A stretch of DNA of 64,000 nucleotides from Anaeromyxobacter paludicola. GTDB lineage: Bacteria; Myxococcota; Myxococcia; Myxococcales; Anaeromyxobacteraceae. The stretch spans positions 3,596,001 through 3,660,000 of the forward strand of contig NZ_AP025592.1 in the NCBI RefSeq assembly GCF_023169965.1, read 5' to 3'. Below, piece after piece: positions 26,443 to 38,200 of this stretch. Each line of letters starts with the position of its first letter. Position 1 is the stretch's first letter. The translations under genes and the position numbers were made by a program. Below the pieces are notes generated by a model that saw only the letters and a program-made list of their open reading frames with translations, had not been told where the DNA came from and made no database searches.

Positions 26443-27330
26443 ATGGGCGCAAGGAGCCCCTCCATCACCCTCAACAACGGCGTCCAGCTGCCGGCGCTCG
26501 GGCTCGGCGTCTTCCAGAGCCCGCCGGCCGAGACCGCGGGCGCCGTCGAGGCGGCCATCGCGGCCGGCTACCGGCTCATCGACACTGCCGCCGCGTACGC
26601 CAACGAGCGTGAGGTCGGCGAGGGCATCCGTCGCTCGGGCCTCCGGCGCGACGAGGTGTTCGTCGAGACGAAGGTCTGGATCAGCGACTACGGCTACGAC
26701 GCGACGCTGCATGCCTTCGACAAGAGCGCCCGCAAGCTCGGCGTCGACCACCTCGATCTGCTGCTCCTGCATCAGCCGCTGCCGTCTGCGTTCGACCGCA
26801 CCCTCGAGGCGTACCGGGCGCTCGAGAAGCTCCTCGCGGACGGCAGGGTGCGCGCGATCGGGGTCAGCAACTTCATGCCCGAGCACCTCGCCCGGCTGCT
26901 GAGCGTCGCGCCCGTCGTGCCGGCCGTGAACCAGATCGAGGTGCATCCCTACTTCCAGCAGACCGCGCTCCAGCGCATACACGCCGAGCACGGCATCGCC
27001 ACCCAGGCCTGGTCGCCGATCGGCGGCATCACCGCCTACAGGGGTCTCGAGAAGAACTCGTTCGCGGACCCGAAGCTGCTCGAGATCGCGCGCGCGCATG
27101 GGAAGTCGCCAGCCCAGGTGATGCTGCGGTGGCATCTGCAGCAGGGCCGCTCCGCCATCCCGAAGTCCGTCAAGCCCGTCCGCATCGCCGAGAACTTCGC
27201 CGTGTTCGATTTCGAGCTCACGCGGGAGCAGCTGGCCGCGATCGACGCGCTCGACACGGGCGTCCGCGCCGGACCCGAACCCGAGACCATCACCCTCGAG
27301 AACTACGGCAGGCCGATCCCCGAGGCGTGA
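26443..27330 (+). CDS. Aldo/keto reductase (2,5-diketo-gluconate reductase type)
   Basis: A 295-residue NADPH-dependent TIM-barrel reductase. The catalytic tetrad is visible: D47 and Y52 (LIDTAAAYANEREVG), K77 (VETKVW) and H110 (LLLHQP). The nucleotide-binding end PKSVKPVRIAENF is that of the AKR family. Typical substrates are small aldehydes and ketones. It opens a same-strand run of redox genes and is divergent from LysR 1. The ribosome site is aaagga. Confidence 0.94.
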   Translation: MGARSPSITLNNGVQLPALGLGVFQSPPAETAGAVEAAIAAGYRLIDTAAAYANEREVGEGIRRSGLRRDEVFVETKVWISDYGYDATLHAFDKSARKLGVDHLDLLLLHQPLPSAFDRTLEAYRALEKLLADGRVRAIGVSNFMPEHLARLLSVAPVVPAVNQIEVHPYFQQTALQRIHAEHGIATQAWSPIGGITAYRGLEKNSFADPKLLEIARAHGKSPAQVMLRWHLQQGRSAIPKSVKPVRIAENFAVFDFELTREQLAAIDALDTGVRAGPEPETITLENYGRPIPEA

Positions 27331-27363
27331 GCCCACCGGGGCATCAGGAGACAGGAGCGTGAC

Positions 27364-28124
27364 ATGAACGGAAACGTGGACGGCGCCAACATCTCGGGAA
27401 AGGTCGTGGTCATCACCGGCGCCAGCAGCGGCATGGGCGAGGCGGCGGCCCGTCATCTCGCCGCGCGGGGCGCGACCGTCGTGCTCGGCGCCCGTCGCGT
27501 GGATCGCCTGGAAGCGCTGGTGGGCGAGATCGCGAAGGGCGGCGGCAGGGCGCTCGCCGTCGCCACCGACGTGACCGACGCTGCACAGGTTCAGCGCCTG
27601 GTCGACGCGGCCGTCGAGCGGTGGGGCCGTATCGACGTGATGCTCAACAACGCGGGGCTCATGCCGAACTCGCCGCTCGAGCGCCGCAAGATCGCCGACT
27701 GGGACCGAACCATCGACGTGAACATCAAGGGCGTCCTCTACGGGATCGCGGCCGCGCTGCCCCACATGCAGCGGCAGAAGAGCGGGCACTTCATCAACGT
27801 CTCGTCGGTCGCCGGCCACCGGGTCGGTCCGGCGGGAGTCGTCTACTCCGCGACGAAGACCGCGGTGCGCGTGATCTCGGAGGGGCTGCGACAGGAGGTG
27901 AAGCCCTGGAACATCCGCACCACGATCATCTCCCCGGGCGCGGTCGCGACGGAGCTGCCGCAGAGCATCACGGAGCCGGACATCGCGAAGGGGGTCGCGC
28001 AGTTCTACGGGGCTTACGCCATCCCCCCGTCTTCCTTCGCCCGGGCCGTCGCGTTCGCGATCGAGCAACCGGAGGACGTGGACATCAACGAGATCCTCTT
28101 CCGCCCGACACGGCAGGAGATGTG

Positions 28125-28125
<1 letters not shown>
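27364..28125 (+). CDS. Short-chain dehydrogenase/reductase
   Basis: A 253-residue classical [11 protein letters not shown] cofactor motif (18-25), NNAG (95-98), serine in NVSSVA, and the YSATK catalytic pair (Y161, K165). The end [20 protein letters not shown] then LFRPT is typical of the clavaldehyde-dehydrogenase-like group. Cytoplasmic, NADP-dependent by family. It starts 33 bp after the aldo/keto reductase, and its stop overlaps the next start (TGATG). Confidence 0.94.
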
Positions 28126-30315
<2,190 letters not shown>

Positions 30316-30390
30316 CGCGAAGGCCCTTCGAGCTCTCGCGAACCGCACCGCGCGGTGTGCTTACAGGTGGTCAACGAGAGGAGTCTCCAG

Positions 30391-31449
30391 ATGAGAAGCA
30401 TGATCTTGAAGGCGACCATGTGGTCGGCGATGGGGGTGCTCATGACTGGCAAGGCCGGGGCGGCGGACAGGCAGAACCCCTTCACCTTGGTCTACGAAGG
30501 CGCGATCACGAAGAACGAGCCGGGCAAGGTCAACATTCACCCGGTCACCTACAGCCTCAACGCCCTGGAGATCTCGGCCAACGTCTACACGCCGGCGAAC
30601 TACGATCCGAGGAAGCTCTACCCGGCGGTCGTCGTGGCGCACCCGGACGGCGGTGTCAAGGAGCAGGTCGCGGGCCTCTATGCCCAGCGCCTCGCGGAGC
30701 AGGGCTACATCACCATCGCCGCGGATGCGGCGTATCAGGGCGCGAGCGGCGGTCAGCCGCGCAACGTGGACAAGCCCAGCTACCGCATCGAGGACATCCA
30801 CGGCATGGCGGACTTCGTCGCCCGGTATCCGGGGGTCGACGCCGCGCGCCTGGGGTTGCTCGGCATCTGCGGCGGCGGCGGCTATTCGTTGAAGGCGGCG
30901 CAGACGGACAAGCGCTTCAAGGCCATCGCGACCTTGAGCATGTTCAACTCGGGGCGAGTTCGTCGCAACGGCTACAACGACTCGCAGCTGTCCACCATCC
31001 AGGTACGCCTGCAGCAGGCCTCGGACGCGCGCGCCCAGGAGGCAGCCGGCGGGAACGTCCTCTATTCGGGCGACGCCAACCTGACCGATGAGCAGATCGC
31101 GAAGCTGCCGTTCGATCTGTACCGGCAGGGCTACGAGTACTACGGGAAGACGCACGCGCACCCACGCTCGACGTCCAGGTACACGACGAGCAGCTTGCTC
31201 GATCTCATGAGCTTCGATGCGACCGACCGACTGGAGCTGCTCGACAAGCCCTTGCTCATGATCGCGGGCAGCAAGGCCGACAGCCTGTACATGACCGAAG
31301 ATGCGTTCGCCAAGGCCACCGGCACGAAGGACAAGGAGCTCTTCAAGGTCGAAGGCGCCACACACATCGAGACGTACTGGGTCCCCAGGTACGTGACCAC
31401 TGCGGTCAACAAGATGACGGATTTCTACGGAAGGTCCCTCGGGAAGTGA
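30391..31449 (+). CDS. Secreted dienelactone-hydrolase-like alpha/beta hydrolase 1
   Basis: A 352-residue alpha/beta hydrolase with a signal peptide (MRSMILKATMWSAMGVLMTG, cleavage near AGAA). The nucleophile elbow is LGICGGGGY (C160), cysteine as in dienelactone hydrolases, and the late GATHIETYW supplies the histidine. It is a paralogue of the protein at 36237-37262 (shared VVAHPDGGVKEQ / VVGHPMGAVKEQ block and GICGxGxF/Y elbow). Ribosome site gaggag. The real ester or lactone substrate is unknown. Confidence 0.88.
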   Translation: MRSMILKATMWSAMGVLMTGKAGAADRQNPFTLVYEGAITKNEPGKVNIHPVTYSLNALEISANVYTPANYDPRKLYPAVVVAHPDGGVKEQVAGLYAQRLAEQGYITIAADAAYQGASGGQPRNVDKPSYRIEDIHGMADFVARYPGVDAARLGLLGICGGGGYSLKAAQTDKRFKAIATLSMFNSGRVRRNGYNDSQLSTIQVRLQQASDARAQEAAGGNVLYSGDANLTDEQIAKLPFDLYRQGYEYYGKTHAHPRSTSRYTTSSLLDLMSFDATDRLELLDKPLLMIAGSKADSLYMTEDAFAKATGTKDKELFKVEGATHIETYWVPRYVTTAVNKMTDFYGRSLGK

Positions 31450-31602
31450 TCATCTCCCGGCCCTCGAGATCCGCGGGAACACCCACCTCCTCTTCTCGGA
31501 TCTGAACAACCTGCGAATCGCGGATCTCTCTCGAGCCTCTTCGACCAGAAGCACGTGGGCAGAGAGGACTCGGAGGGGCCGCGGCGCGGGAGCGCGGCGC
31601 AT

Positions 31603-32811
31603 ATGAGATCGCTCAGGATGTCTCCGCCGGTCGTCCTCTTGGCGATGGCGGTGTTCGTGCACGGGTGCGCGCATCAGCAGGGGACTACGGGCGCAACGAC
31701 CGTGACCTCCGGCGGGCTGAGCGTCAAGCAGCAGCGGCTCGTGGCGATCGCGGCCTTCACGGCCAACGGCGACCTGCCGAAGCTGAGTACGGCCTTGGCC
31801 AGGGGGCTGGATGCTGGCTGGACCATCAACCAGATCAAGGAGGTCCTCGTCCAGCTGTACGCCTACGCCGGATTCCCGCGCAGCCTGAACGGGATCAACA
31901 CGTTCATCGACGTCCTCGATGACCGGCAGCGAAGAGGCGTCGCCGACGACGTGGGCCCCGAACCGAGCCCCATGCCGGCCCACAAGAGCAGCATCGAGCT
32001 CGGAACCGAGATCCAGACGAAGCTGGTGGGAGGGCCTGCGACCGGCCGATATGTCGCATTCAGTCCGGCGATCGACGCCTTTCTGAAAGGACATCTCTTC
32101 GGAGACATCTTCGGCCGCGACAACCTGGATGTGCAGAGCCGAGAGATCGCAACGATCTCAGCTCTGGCCACTCTCGAGGGCGTCAACCCGCAGCTGACGT
32201 CCCACTTCAACGTGGGTCTCAACACCGGCCTTACCGAGGCTCAGCTGAAGGGCGTGACCTTCGCCATCGACGACGCGGTCGGGAAGGCTCGCGGAGAGAA
32301 CGCTCGCCACGTGCTGGAGCAGGTCATCGGCAAGAGGTCGGCCGGGCCGCAGCCGGATTCAGTGCTCTCCGCCGGGAGCGGCTCGGCAGCGGAGGCGCGG
32401 ATCAGCATCTGTCCACGCCGAGAACAGTCCGTCGAGGACGCACCTCTGGATCACTTCAAGGGCTCCGTTCGAATCCAGCGGCTCTTCCAGGCCAGCGATC
32501 CGGCGAGCGCGTCGGGCGCCTCGGTCGCGTTCGAGCCTGGCGCTCGGACCGCGTGGCACGCCCACCCGCTGGGCCAGACGCTCGTGGTGACCGCTGGAGC
32601 GGGCTTGGTTCAGCAGTGGGGGGAGGCGGCGAGGACGATCAGGGAGGGCGACGTCGTGTGGATCCCTCCGGGGGTCAAGCACTGGCACGGAGCGATCGCG
32701 ACTGCAGCGATGACGCACATGGCCGTTCAGGAGCGACTCGACCACGAGACCGTGCAGTGGATGGAACAAGTGAGCGACGACCAGTATCGCGCGGCCGGGG
32801 AGGCGCCCTGA
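31603..32811 (+). CDS. Lipoprotein with two carboxymuconolactone-decarboxylase domains and a cupin
   Basis: A 402-residue protein: lipoprotein signal ([16 protein letters not shown]), a CMD/AhpD-like domain ([20 protein letters not shown] and [20 protein letters not shown]), a second CMD-like domain ([28 protein letters not shown]), then a C-terminal cupin ([29 protein letters not shown]) whose histidines can bind metal. The usual redox CxxC of AhpD is absent. CMD-cupin fusions occur beside aldo/keto reductases, as here. The ATG at 31603 has ggag upstream; a GTG at 31555 is a weaker alternative. Confidence 0.85.
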   Translation: MRSLRMSPPVVLLAMAVFVHGCAHQQGTTGATTVTSGGLSVKQQRLVAIAAFTANGDLPKLSTALARGLDAGWTINQIKEVLVQLYAYAGFPRSLNGINTFIDVLDDRQRRGVADDVGPEPSPMPAHKSSIELGTEIQTKLVGGPATGRYVAFSPAIDAFLKGHLFGDIFGRDNLDVQSREIATISALATLEGVNPQLTSHFNVGLNTGLTEAQLKGVTFAIDDAVGKARGENARHVLEQVIGKRSAGPQPDSVLSAGSGSAAEARISICPRREQSVEDAPLDHFKGSVRIQRLFQASDPASASGASVAFEPGARTAWHAHPLGQTLVVTAGAGLVQQWGEAARTIREGDVVWIPPGVKHWHGAIATAAMTHMAVQERLDHETVQWMEQVSDDQYRAAGEAP

Positions 32812-32866
32812 CCCCGCGAAGCGATGGCGCCCCCTGACCCTGCAATGCCGGGCATACCGGACCAAA

Positions 32867-34327
32867 GTGAGCCAATTGTTGACACTCCAGCGCACCGTGC
32901 GGCCAGCCAGCCCGAACACCATTCTGGTCGTCGTGCTGGTCGCCTATCTGATGATTCTGCTGGACCTGTCCATTGTCTATACCGGCATGCCGGAAATCGG
33001 TAAGTCGATGAACATGGGTCCCGTGATGCAGACCTGGGTGCAAAACGCCTATCTGCTCTGCTTCGGCGGCTGTCTTCTCCTGTCCGCCCGCCTGGGTGAC
33101 ACGTTCGGCCGTCGCCGGATCCTGCGGGTGGGCGTCATCCTGTTCACGGTGGCTTCTCTGGTGATCGGCATCGCCCAATCGCCCTACGAGCTGATCGCGG
33201 CACGAGCGGTCCAGGGGGTGGGTGCGTCGATTCTCGCTCCGAGTGTGCTGGCGCTCATTTCGACCACGTTCCCCGAAGGCGCTGAGCGGACCCGGGCGCT
33301 GGCCTGGTATTCGATCATCGCTGGAGCTGGCGCGAGCCTCGGCTTGGTGCTGGGGGGCATCTGCGCCGGTCTCCTGTCCTGGCGCATCGGCTTTCTGGTG
33401 AACATACCGATCGGTATCGGATTGCTGTTCGCCGTTGCGCGCTACATCCCCGACGGCATTCCTGAAGAGGGCGAGTTCGACGTGGTGGGTGCCATTGCGT
33501 CGACGGTGGGCGTAGGGCTGTTGGTATATGGCATGGTCAACGCCGCTGAGGCGGGGTGGCTGGATCGCGTCACGCTGGCAACCTTGGCGCTCTCGGTCGT
33601 GGTCCTCGGCCTCTTCGTGTGGCACGAGGGCCGGGTGGAAGTACCGGTCCTGCCGTTGCGGCTGCTGCGTAGCCGTGAACGGTCCGCTGCCTATCTGGCA
33701 CGCATGCTGTACGTCGGCTCGATCGTCGCCTTCTTCTTCTTCGGCACGTTGTACATGCAGCGGGTGCTGGGCTATTCGGCGCTGCAGGCCGGACTGGGCT
33801 TCCTGCCGATGACGCTGGTCCAGTTCGTCGCCGCGATGGCCGTCCCCCGAGTCACGCGCGGGCTGGGCGGGGCTCAAATGCTCATGGGGTCGCTGGCGGT
33901 CATCAGTGCCGGCCTGTTCTGGTTGGCGAAAGCGGGCGCCGACGCTTCCGTCTGGCAGCTCGCGTTGCCAATGGTCTTGATCGGCATCGGCAACGGTGGC
34001 GCCATGGCCCCGCTGACCACCTCCGGCGTGCGGGGCGTGGAAGCCGGCGACCAGGGCGCTGCGTCGGGGCTCGTCAACGTCGCGCACCAGCTGGGTGGCT
34101 CTATCGGTCTGAGCGTGCTGATCGTGGTCTTCGCCGCCAGTGCCGACCCTCGGCTGACGGGCGCGGTGGAGATGAGCCGCCAGGTGAGCGCAGTGTTCCT
34201 GGGCGCGGCGGTCATGAACGTGGTTGCTCTCGTCCTGACCGCCATCTTCATCCTGCCTGCCAACCGAACGACGCCGCTGCGCGAGCCCCTCGAGCCCGAA
34301 GTGCACGAACTGGCCTCTCGCGGATGA
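32867..34327 (+). CDS. MFS multidrug exporter, 14-helix DHA2 (EmrB/QacA) type
   Basis: A 486-residue inner-membrane drug:proton antiporter with motif A LGDTFGRRRILRVG, motif B LIAARAVQGVGASI and motif C GAGASLGLVLGG, and about 14 hydrophobic segments. It starts at a GTG with only a weak ribosome site. Third-position base use is visibly less GC-biased than neighbouring genes, so recent transfer is likely. It ends 20 bp before the broken decarboxylase-family gene on the other strand, consistent with insertion next to or into that gene. Confidence 0.92.
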   Translation: MSQLLTLQRTVRPASPNTILVVVLVAYLMILLDLSIVYTGMPEIGKSMNMGPVMQTWVQNAYLLCFGGCLLLSARLGDTFGRRRILRVGVILFTVASLVIGIAQSPYELIAARAVQGVGASILAPSVLALISTTFPEGAERTRALAWYSIIAGAGASLGLVLGGICAGLLSWRIGFLVNIPIGIGLLFAVARYIPDGIPEEGEFDVVGAIASTVGVGLLVYGMVNAAEAGWLDRVTLATLALSVVVLGLFVWHEGRVEVPVLPLRLLRSRERSAAYLARMLYVGSIVAFFFFGTLYMQRVLGYSALQAGLGFLPMTLVQFVAAMAVPRVTRGLGGAQMLMGSLAVISAGLFWLAKAGADASVWQLALPMVLIGIGNGGAMAPLTTSGVRGVEAGDQGAASGLVNVAHQLGGSIGLSVLIVVFAASADPRLTGAVEMSRQVSAVFLGAAVMNVVALVLTAIFILPANRTTPLREPLEPEVHELASRG

Positions 34328-34346
34328 GGGGATGCGGTCAGGTGGA

Positions 34347-34786
34347 TCACGGCATGGGAACACGAGGTTCGTCGTGTCCCACCACACCGGAAGCGACATC
34401 ACCGAACTGCCCCTGGATGAGCGACGCGTGCTTCGCCCCGGCCGCTTCGTCCAGCGGGAGGAGCTCGCCCGACGCCGCAGGAAGCAGATCGGCCCCGATG
34501 CCATGCTCCGCGAAGACCTGCTTCGCGACCGCAGCGGCCGCCATCGCGTTCCCCCAGCCGGAGTAGAACGCGAGGTGCGTGACGAGCTCGGAGAGCTCGC
34601 CCGGGCGAACGCCGCTGTCGAGCGCCAGGGCGAGTACCGCGCGAGCCCGGCCGTCTGCTGGCGAGACACGAGCGCCGCGACGGTCACCAAGCTACGATCC
34701 CGGGAAGAGAGGTCGGGACGCTTCCACAGGTCGCCTGCGACGACGTCAGAAGTGTACGCCGCTAGCGCCGGGGCGACCGCACCCAC
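34347..34786 (-). pseudogene. Frameshifted and truncated carboxymuconolactone-decarboxylase-family gene
   Basis: The minus strand encodes VAPALAAYTSDVVAGDLWKR then RSLVTVAALVS in one frame. A +2/-1 slip near 34640 moves the continuing family sequence (LALALDSGVRPGELSELVTH, LAFYSGWGNAMAAAAVAKQV) to a second frame. The second frame then reads GELLPLDEAAGAKHAS and FGDVASGVVG, which begins the second CMD repeat of double-domain homologues, but ends at once, beside the MFS gene. So the gene has a frameshift and has lost its second half. Confidence 0.75.
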
Positions 34787-34849
34787 GTCGCCAGTCGCGC
34801 CTCGGGGGCCCGCCTCATGAGGCGACTTCGTTGTCGTCCCGTACTCTCG

Positions 34850-36163
34850 TCAGTCACCTTGTCCATCCAGTCGACGACCTTGCCACGCGGTCACGCCCTC
34901 CGAGGTGGAGGTCGCCGCCGCAGCGAGGGGGCTGTTGCGGCCGACGCTCACCGCCAAGGACGCAAGCGCCAGCAGGACCGTGCCGCCGACGAAAGGTGCC
35001 GCGATCGAGACGTGGTCCAAGAGCGCCCCGCCGAACGCCGCCCCGAGCATGATCGCGAGCTGGATGGCCGCGACCATCAGGCCACCGCCGCTCTCCGGAT
35101 CGTCCCCGACACCTCGAGCCAGCCAGGCCGACCAGCAGACCGGAATCGCAGAGTTCACCGCGCCCCAGAGGACCATCATCGCGCCGACTCCCCAGAGTGC
35201 GTGCCCGACGGCGAGCAGCGCCATCGTCGCCGCGCCGAGCGCGAGCGGGAGGTAGCAGAGGAGGGCGTCGAGATGGCGTCCGAGCAGCGCGGTCGCGCCG
35301 TACGTCCCTGCGAACCCGGCCACCCCGAGCCCGAGCAGCAACAGCGAGAGCTGCGGCACGCTCACCCGCGTGTAGGTCTCGAGGAACGGCCGGAAGTACG
35401 TGAAGCTCGCAAAGGCGCCCGCGAAGCTGAGCATCACCGCCGCCATCGCGAGCGCGACGTGGCGTCGCGTCAGGAGGCCGAGGACCTTGCCCACGGAGCT
35501 CGCCGCGCGCGGGGGCAGCGAGGGGAGGGCCCACCATTGCCACGCGAGGTTTATGAGGACGAGAGGCGCAAGCGCCCAGAAAACGCCACGCCAGCCGATG
35601 AGCCCACCGACGTAGCTGCCGATGGGGGCTGCGAACGCGGTGGCGACCGCGTTGCCGCTGTACAGGATTCCGAGGGCGCGGGCGACGGAGCCCGGGGGCA
35701 CGAGGCGCATGATCGTCGCGGTGGCGAGCGCCCAGAAGCCACCGATCGCGACACCCAGCAGCGCGCGCGCGCCCATCAGCATCCCGAAGCTCGTCGCCGT
35801 CGCGATGAAGAGGAGCGAGGCCAGCATGAGGCCGGTCAAGGTCAGCAGGACGCGGCGGGAATCGAAGCGGCCGGCGACCGTAGGGATGAGGAGGCTGGCG
35901 ACCACGGCGAAGAGGCCCGACACCGAGATGGCCTGTCCTGCGGTGCCCTGGGTCGCGCCGAGATCGGCGGCGATCGGCGTCAGCAAGCTGACGGGCATGA
36001 ACTCGGAGGCGATCAGCATCGCGACACACAGCGCGAGCGAGCCGACCGCGCTCCAGGACTGCGGCCGCGCGGCTGCCGCGATTCGCCCGTCGAGGGACGG
36101 GACCATGTGGCAGATGACGTAGGGGCGCCGCGTGGAGCGGCCCCGTGCTGCTGTGCTCTTCAT
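34850..36163 (-). CDS. MFS transporter (12-helix) with a RibD/DHFR-like N-terminal scrap
   Basis: A 437-residue exporter of the AraJ/PbuE-like MFS group: IASEFMPVSLLTPIAADLGA in helix 1, FDSRRVLLTLTGLMLAS motif A region, RALLGVAIGGFWALATATIM, and about 12 hydrophobic segments. Before helix 1, residues ~14-28 read RRPYVICHMVPSLDGRI, which is the start of RibD-C/dihydrofolate-reductase-like proteins, not of MFS proteins. The fusion looks like a deletion that joined two genes. The start could be ATG 36163 or GTG 36193. Substrate unknown. Confidence 0.88.
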   Translation of the reverse strand: MKSTAARGRSTRRPYVICHMVPSLDGRIAAAARPQSWSAVGSLALCVAMLIASEFMPVSLLTPIAADLGATQGTAGQAISVSGLFAVVASLLIPTVAGRFDSRRVLLTLTGLMLASLLFIATATSFGMLMGARALLGVAIGGFWALATATIMRLVPPGSVARALGILYSGNAVATAFAAPIGSYVGGLIGWRGVFWALAPLVLINLAWQWWALPSLPPRAASSVGKVLGLLTRRHVALAMAAVMLSFAGAFASFTYFRPFLETYTRVSVPQLSLLLLGLGVAGFAGTYGATALLGRHLDALLCYLPLALGAATMALLAVGHALWGVGAMMVLWGAVNSAIPVCWSAWLARGVGDDPESGGGLMVAAIQLAIMLGAAFGGALLDHVSIAAPFVGGTVLLALASLAVSVGRNSPLAAAATSTSEGVTAWQGRRLDGQGD

Positions 36164-36185
36164 GTCAGCTCGGTCTGAATGTGAA

Positions 36186-36211
36186 GAGGCCACGCCTCCG
36201 GGCGTGGCCTC
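36186..36211 (-). terminator. Hairpin after the second hydrolase gene
   Basis: Perfect 11-bp stem (gaggccacgcc and complement) around a TCCG tetraloop, 25 bp past the stop of the minus-strand hydrolase gene and 23 bp before the MFS start. Likely terminator of the hydrolase transcript. Confidence 0.65.
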
Positions 36212-36236
36212 CGTGGAGGGGCTTGCGGTTCGCCGA

Positions 36237-37262
36237 CTACCGAAGGTTCGACTTGAAGAAGGCGGTCAGGCGGTCGAACGGAATGAGGCCCACGCGATCG
36301 TAGAGGTCGACGTGACCCGCGCCTGGGATGACGACGAGCTCCTTCGGCTCGGCGGCGAGCCGGTACGCCTCCTCGCTGAACTCCCTCGAGTGCGCGTCGG
36401 CGCCGGTGATGAAGAGCATCGGCCGCGGGGAGATCGTCTCGATGTCGTTGAACGGGTAGAAGTTCATGAACTTCACGGCGCTCGTCAGCGTCGGGTGCGT
36501 CGTGAGCTCCGGAGACGAGCCCTTGGGCGTGAACTCGCCGCGCGGCGTGCGATAGAAGTCGAAGAACTCGCGTTGGATGGGGTGGGTGTCGGGCTTCAGC
36601 TCGTGCACCGTCCCGCTCGTGTAGCGTGGCTTGCCGCCCGCGAACTCCACGTCGCGCTGCGCGGCGGCCTCGGCGATGAGCTGCTTGCGCTGCTCGATCG
36701 TCTGCGAGTGCCGGAGCGCGTTGCGGCTCGCCGCGCCCATGTCGTACATGCTCACCGTCGCGACGGCCTTGATCCGCGGATCGATCTTCGCCGCGCTGAT
36801 GACGAAGCTCCCGCTGCCGCAGATGCCGATCGCGCCGACGCGCTCCCTGTCGACGAACGGGCGGCTCCGCAGGAAGTCCACGGCCGCGCTGAAGTCCTCG
36901 GCGTAGAGGTCGGGTGAGACCGCGTTGCGCGGCTGACCTTCGCTGTCACCCCAAAACGACAGGTCCAGGGACAACGTCACGAACCCCTGTTCGGCCATCT
37001 TCGTGGCGTACAGGTTCGCGCTCTGCTCCTTCACGGCACCCATCGGGTGTCCGACCACGATGGCCGGGTGCCTCGCTCCACGGTCGAGCGTCTTCGGCGT
37101 GAACAGGTTTCCCGCGACCTTCATGTGGTACTGGTTCTGGAACGTGACCTTCTCGACGGTCACCTTGTCGCTGACATAGAAGTTCGCAGCGTCCTGCGGC
37201 TTGCCAGCCGCTGCGGCAGTGGTGGTGGTCAGTGCGGTGATCAGCATCACGAGCTCTTTCAT
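36237..37262 (-). CDS. Secreted dienelactone-hydrolase-like alpha/beta hydrolase 2
   Basis: A 341-residue paralogue of the hydrolase at 30391. The signal peptide is short (MKELVMLITALTTTTAAAAG), the nucleophile elbow is IGICGSGSF (C148), and GAGHVDLYDR carries the histidine. The ATG at 37262 has an aggag site; the longer frame is rejected. The promoter region (37263-37453) contains a dyad at 37346-37364 closely related to the one beside LysR 2, so joint regulation is likely. Confidence 0.88.
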   Translation of the reverse strand: MKELVMLITALTTTTAAAAGKPQDAANFYVSDKVTVEKVTFQNQYHMKVAGNLFTPKTLDRGARHPAIVVGHPMGAVKEQSANLYATKMAEQGFVTLSLDLSFWGDSEGQPRNAVSPDLYAEDFSAAVDFLRSRPFVDRERVGAIGICGSGSFVISAAKIDPRIKAVATVSMYDMGAASRNALRHSQTIEQRKQLIAEAAAQRDVEFAGGKPRYTSGTVHELKPDTHPIQREFFDFYRTPRGEFTPKGSSPELTTHPTLTSAVKFMNFYPFNDIETISPRPMLFITGADAHSREFSEEAYRLAAEPKELVVIPGAGHVDLYDRVGLIPFDRLTAFFKSNLR

Positions 37263-37345
37263 CGAGGATTCCTCTCCTTCGTCGGTCTTGACGAGAGGAT
37301 GCGCTCCCGAGCGTCGGTGAACTAGACGCCCGTCTGTCGACAGGC

Positions 37346-37364
37346 TGGTGAGCCCAGCTCGACA
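37346..37364. promoter_or_regulatory. LysR 2-type operator upstream of hydrolase 2
   Basis: TGGTGAG-cccag-CTCGACA within a 25-base stretch starting ggctggtgagcc that matches the LysR 2 intergenic site (39355-39373 and flanks) at about 20 of 25 positions. It sits ~85-100 bp upstream of the hydrolase ATG. Confidence 0.55.
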
Positions 37365-37453
37365 GCGGGGTCTCGCCGAGTGCGCCGCACCGTCGCGTCT
37401 GCAGAATTCGAACTCAACGACAGGAATCGACGCGCCACGGCATCGCGACACCA

Positions 37454-38140
37454 TCAGGGTGCGCGAACGACTGCCATGTTGAAGTCGAAGCCGAACTTTT
37501 CTGCGAGGATGAAGTACAGTTGCATGTACATCTCCGTCCCGCGAGCGGTCTGGATGCCCCCGAGATCGATGATCGCCTCCTTGGGCCAGCCGAGCTCGCG
37601 CAGCAGGCCTTCGACGGTCAGCTTGGCTGCGGCATCCTCGCCGGCGACGAAGATGTTGTGCTGTCCGGGCACACGTCTGGGGTCGATCATCACCTCCGTG
37701 AAGACGGTGTTCAGCGTCTTGACGACGCGGGCATCGGGGAAGGCCCGCTGGATCTGTTCACCGAGACTGTCGGTGTTCGCGAAGAGCAGTCGCGGCGGCA
37801 TGCCGTGCGAGAGGTCCAGAGGGACGGCGAGATCGAGGAGGACCTTGCCGGCCAGGTGGGTCTTGCCGACCGCCTCGAGCGCGGACAAGGACACGGCGCC
37901 TGCCGTCGCGTTCACCACGAGTTCGCCGTGCGCGCCTGCTTCCGGAAAGGTCGCCAGTCGCACTGCGGGGTGGGCTCGCTGCCACTCCCTGTATGGCGGG
38001 GTTCCCATCGCGTCCCGTTCGGTGCGCTGTAGCGTTTGGTCCACGTGTCGCGTGCCCACGACGACGTCATGTCCGAGGCCCCCCAGCCGGCCCGCGAGCG
38101 CGCGGCCGACCATGCCCGTTCCGATGACTGCAATCTTCAT
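37454..38140 (-). CDS. NADP oxidoreductase, F420-dependent-reductase-like
   Basis: A 228-residue Rossmann-fold protein beginning MKIAVIGTGMVGRALAGRLG, then VVVGTRHVDQT, LVVNATAGAVSLSALE, and ARVVKTLNTVF, the pattern of the NADPH:F420 reductase-like/NAD-binding-2 family. Many members outside archaea do not use F420 and are annotated by similarity only. Cytoplasmic. It lies 60 bp after the alcohol dehydrogenase on the same strand and probably shares its transcript. Confidence 0.88.
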   Translation of the reverse strand: MKIAVIGTGMVGRALAGRLGGLGHDVVVGTRHVDQTLQRTERDAMGTPPYREWQRAHPAVRLATFPEAGAHGELVVNATAGAVSLSALEAVGKTHLAGKVLLDLAVPLDLSHGMPPRLLFANTDSLGEQIQRAFPDARVVKTLNTVFTEVMIDPRRVPGQHNIFVAGEDAAAKLTVEGLLRELGWPKEAIIDLGGIQTARGTEMYMQLYFILAEKFGFDFNMAVVRAP

Positions 38141-38200
38141 TGCGATACTCCTCTTGAGGAACCTGCAGCAGCGAGAACGCGCGTACCAGCGCTCGCGTAA

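Noticed and set aside
32555-32700. TGGCACG occurrences inside the CMD-cupin gene as sigma-54 sites
   Set aside because: No GC-containing -12 element at the right distance, and they lie within a conserved coding region.
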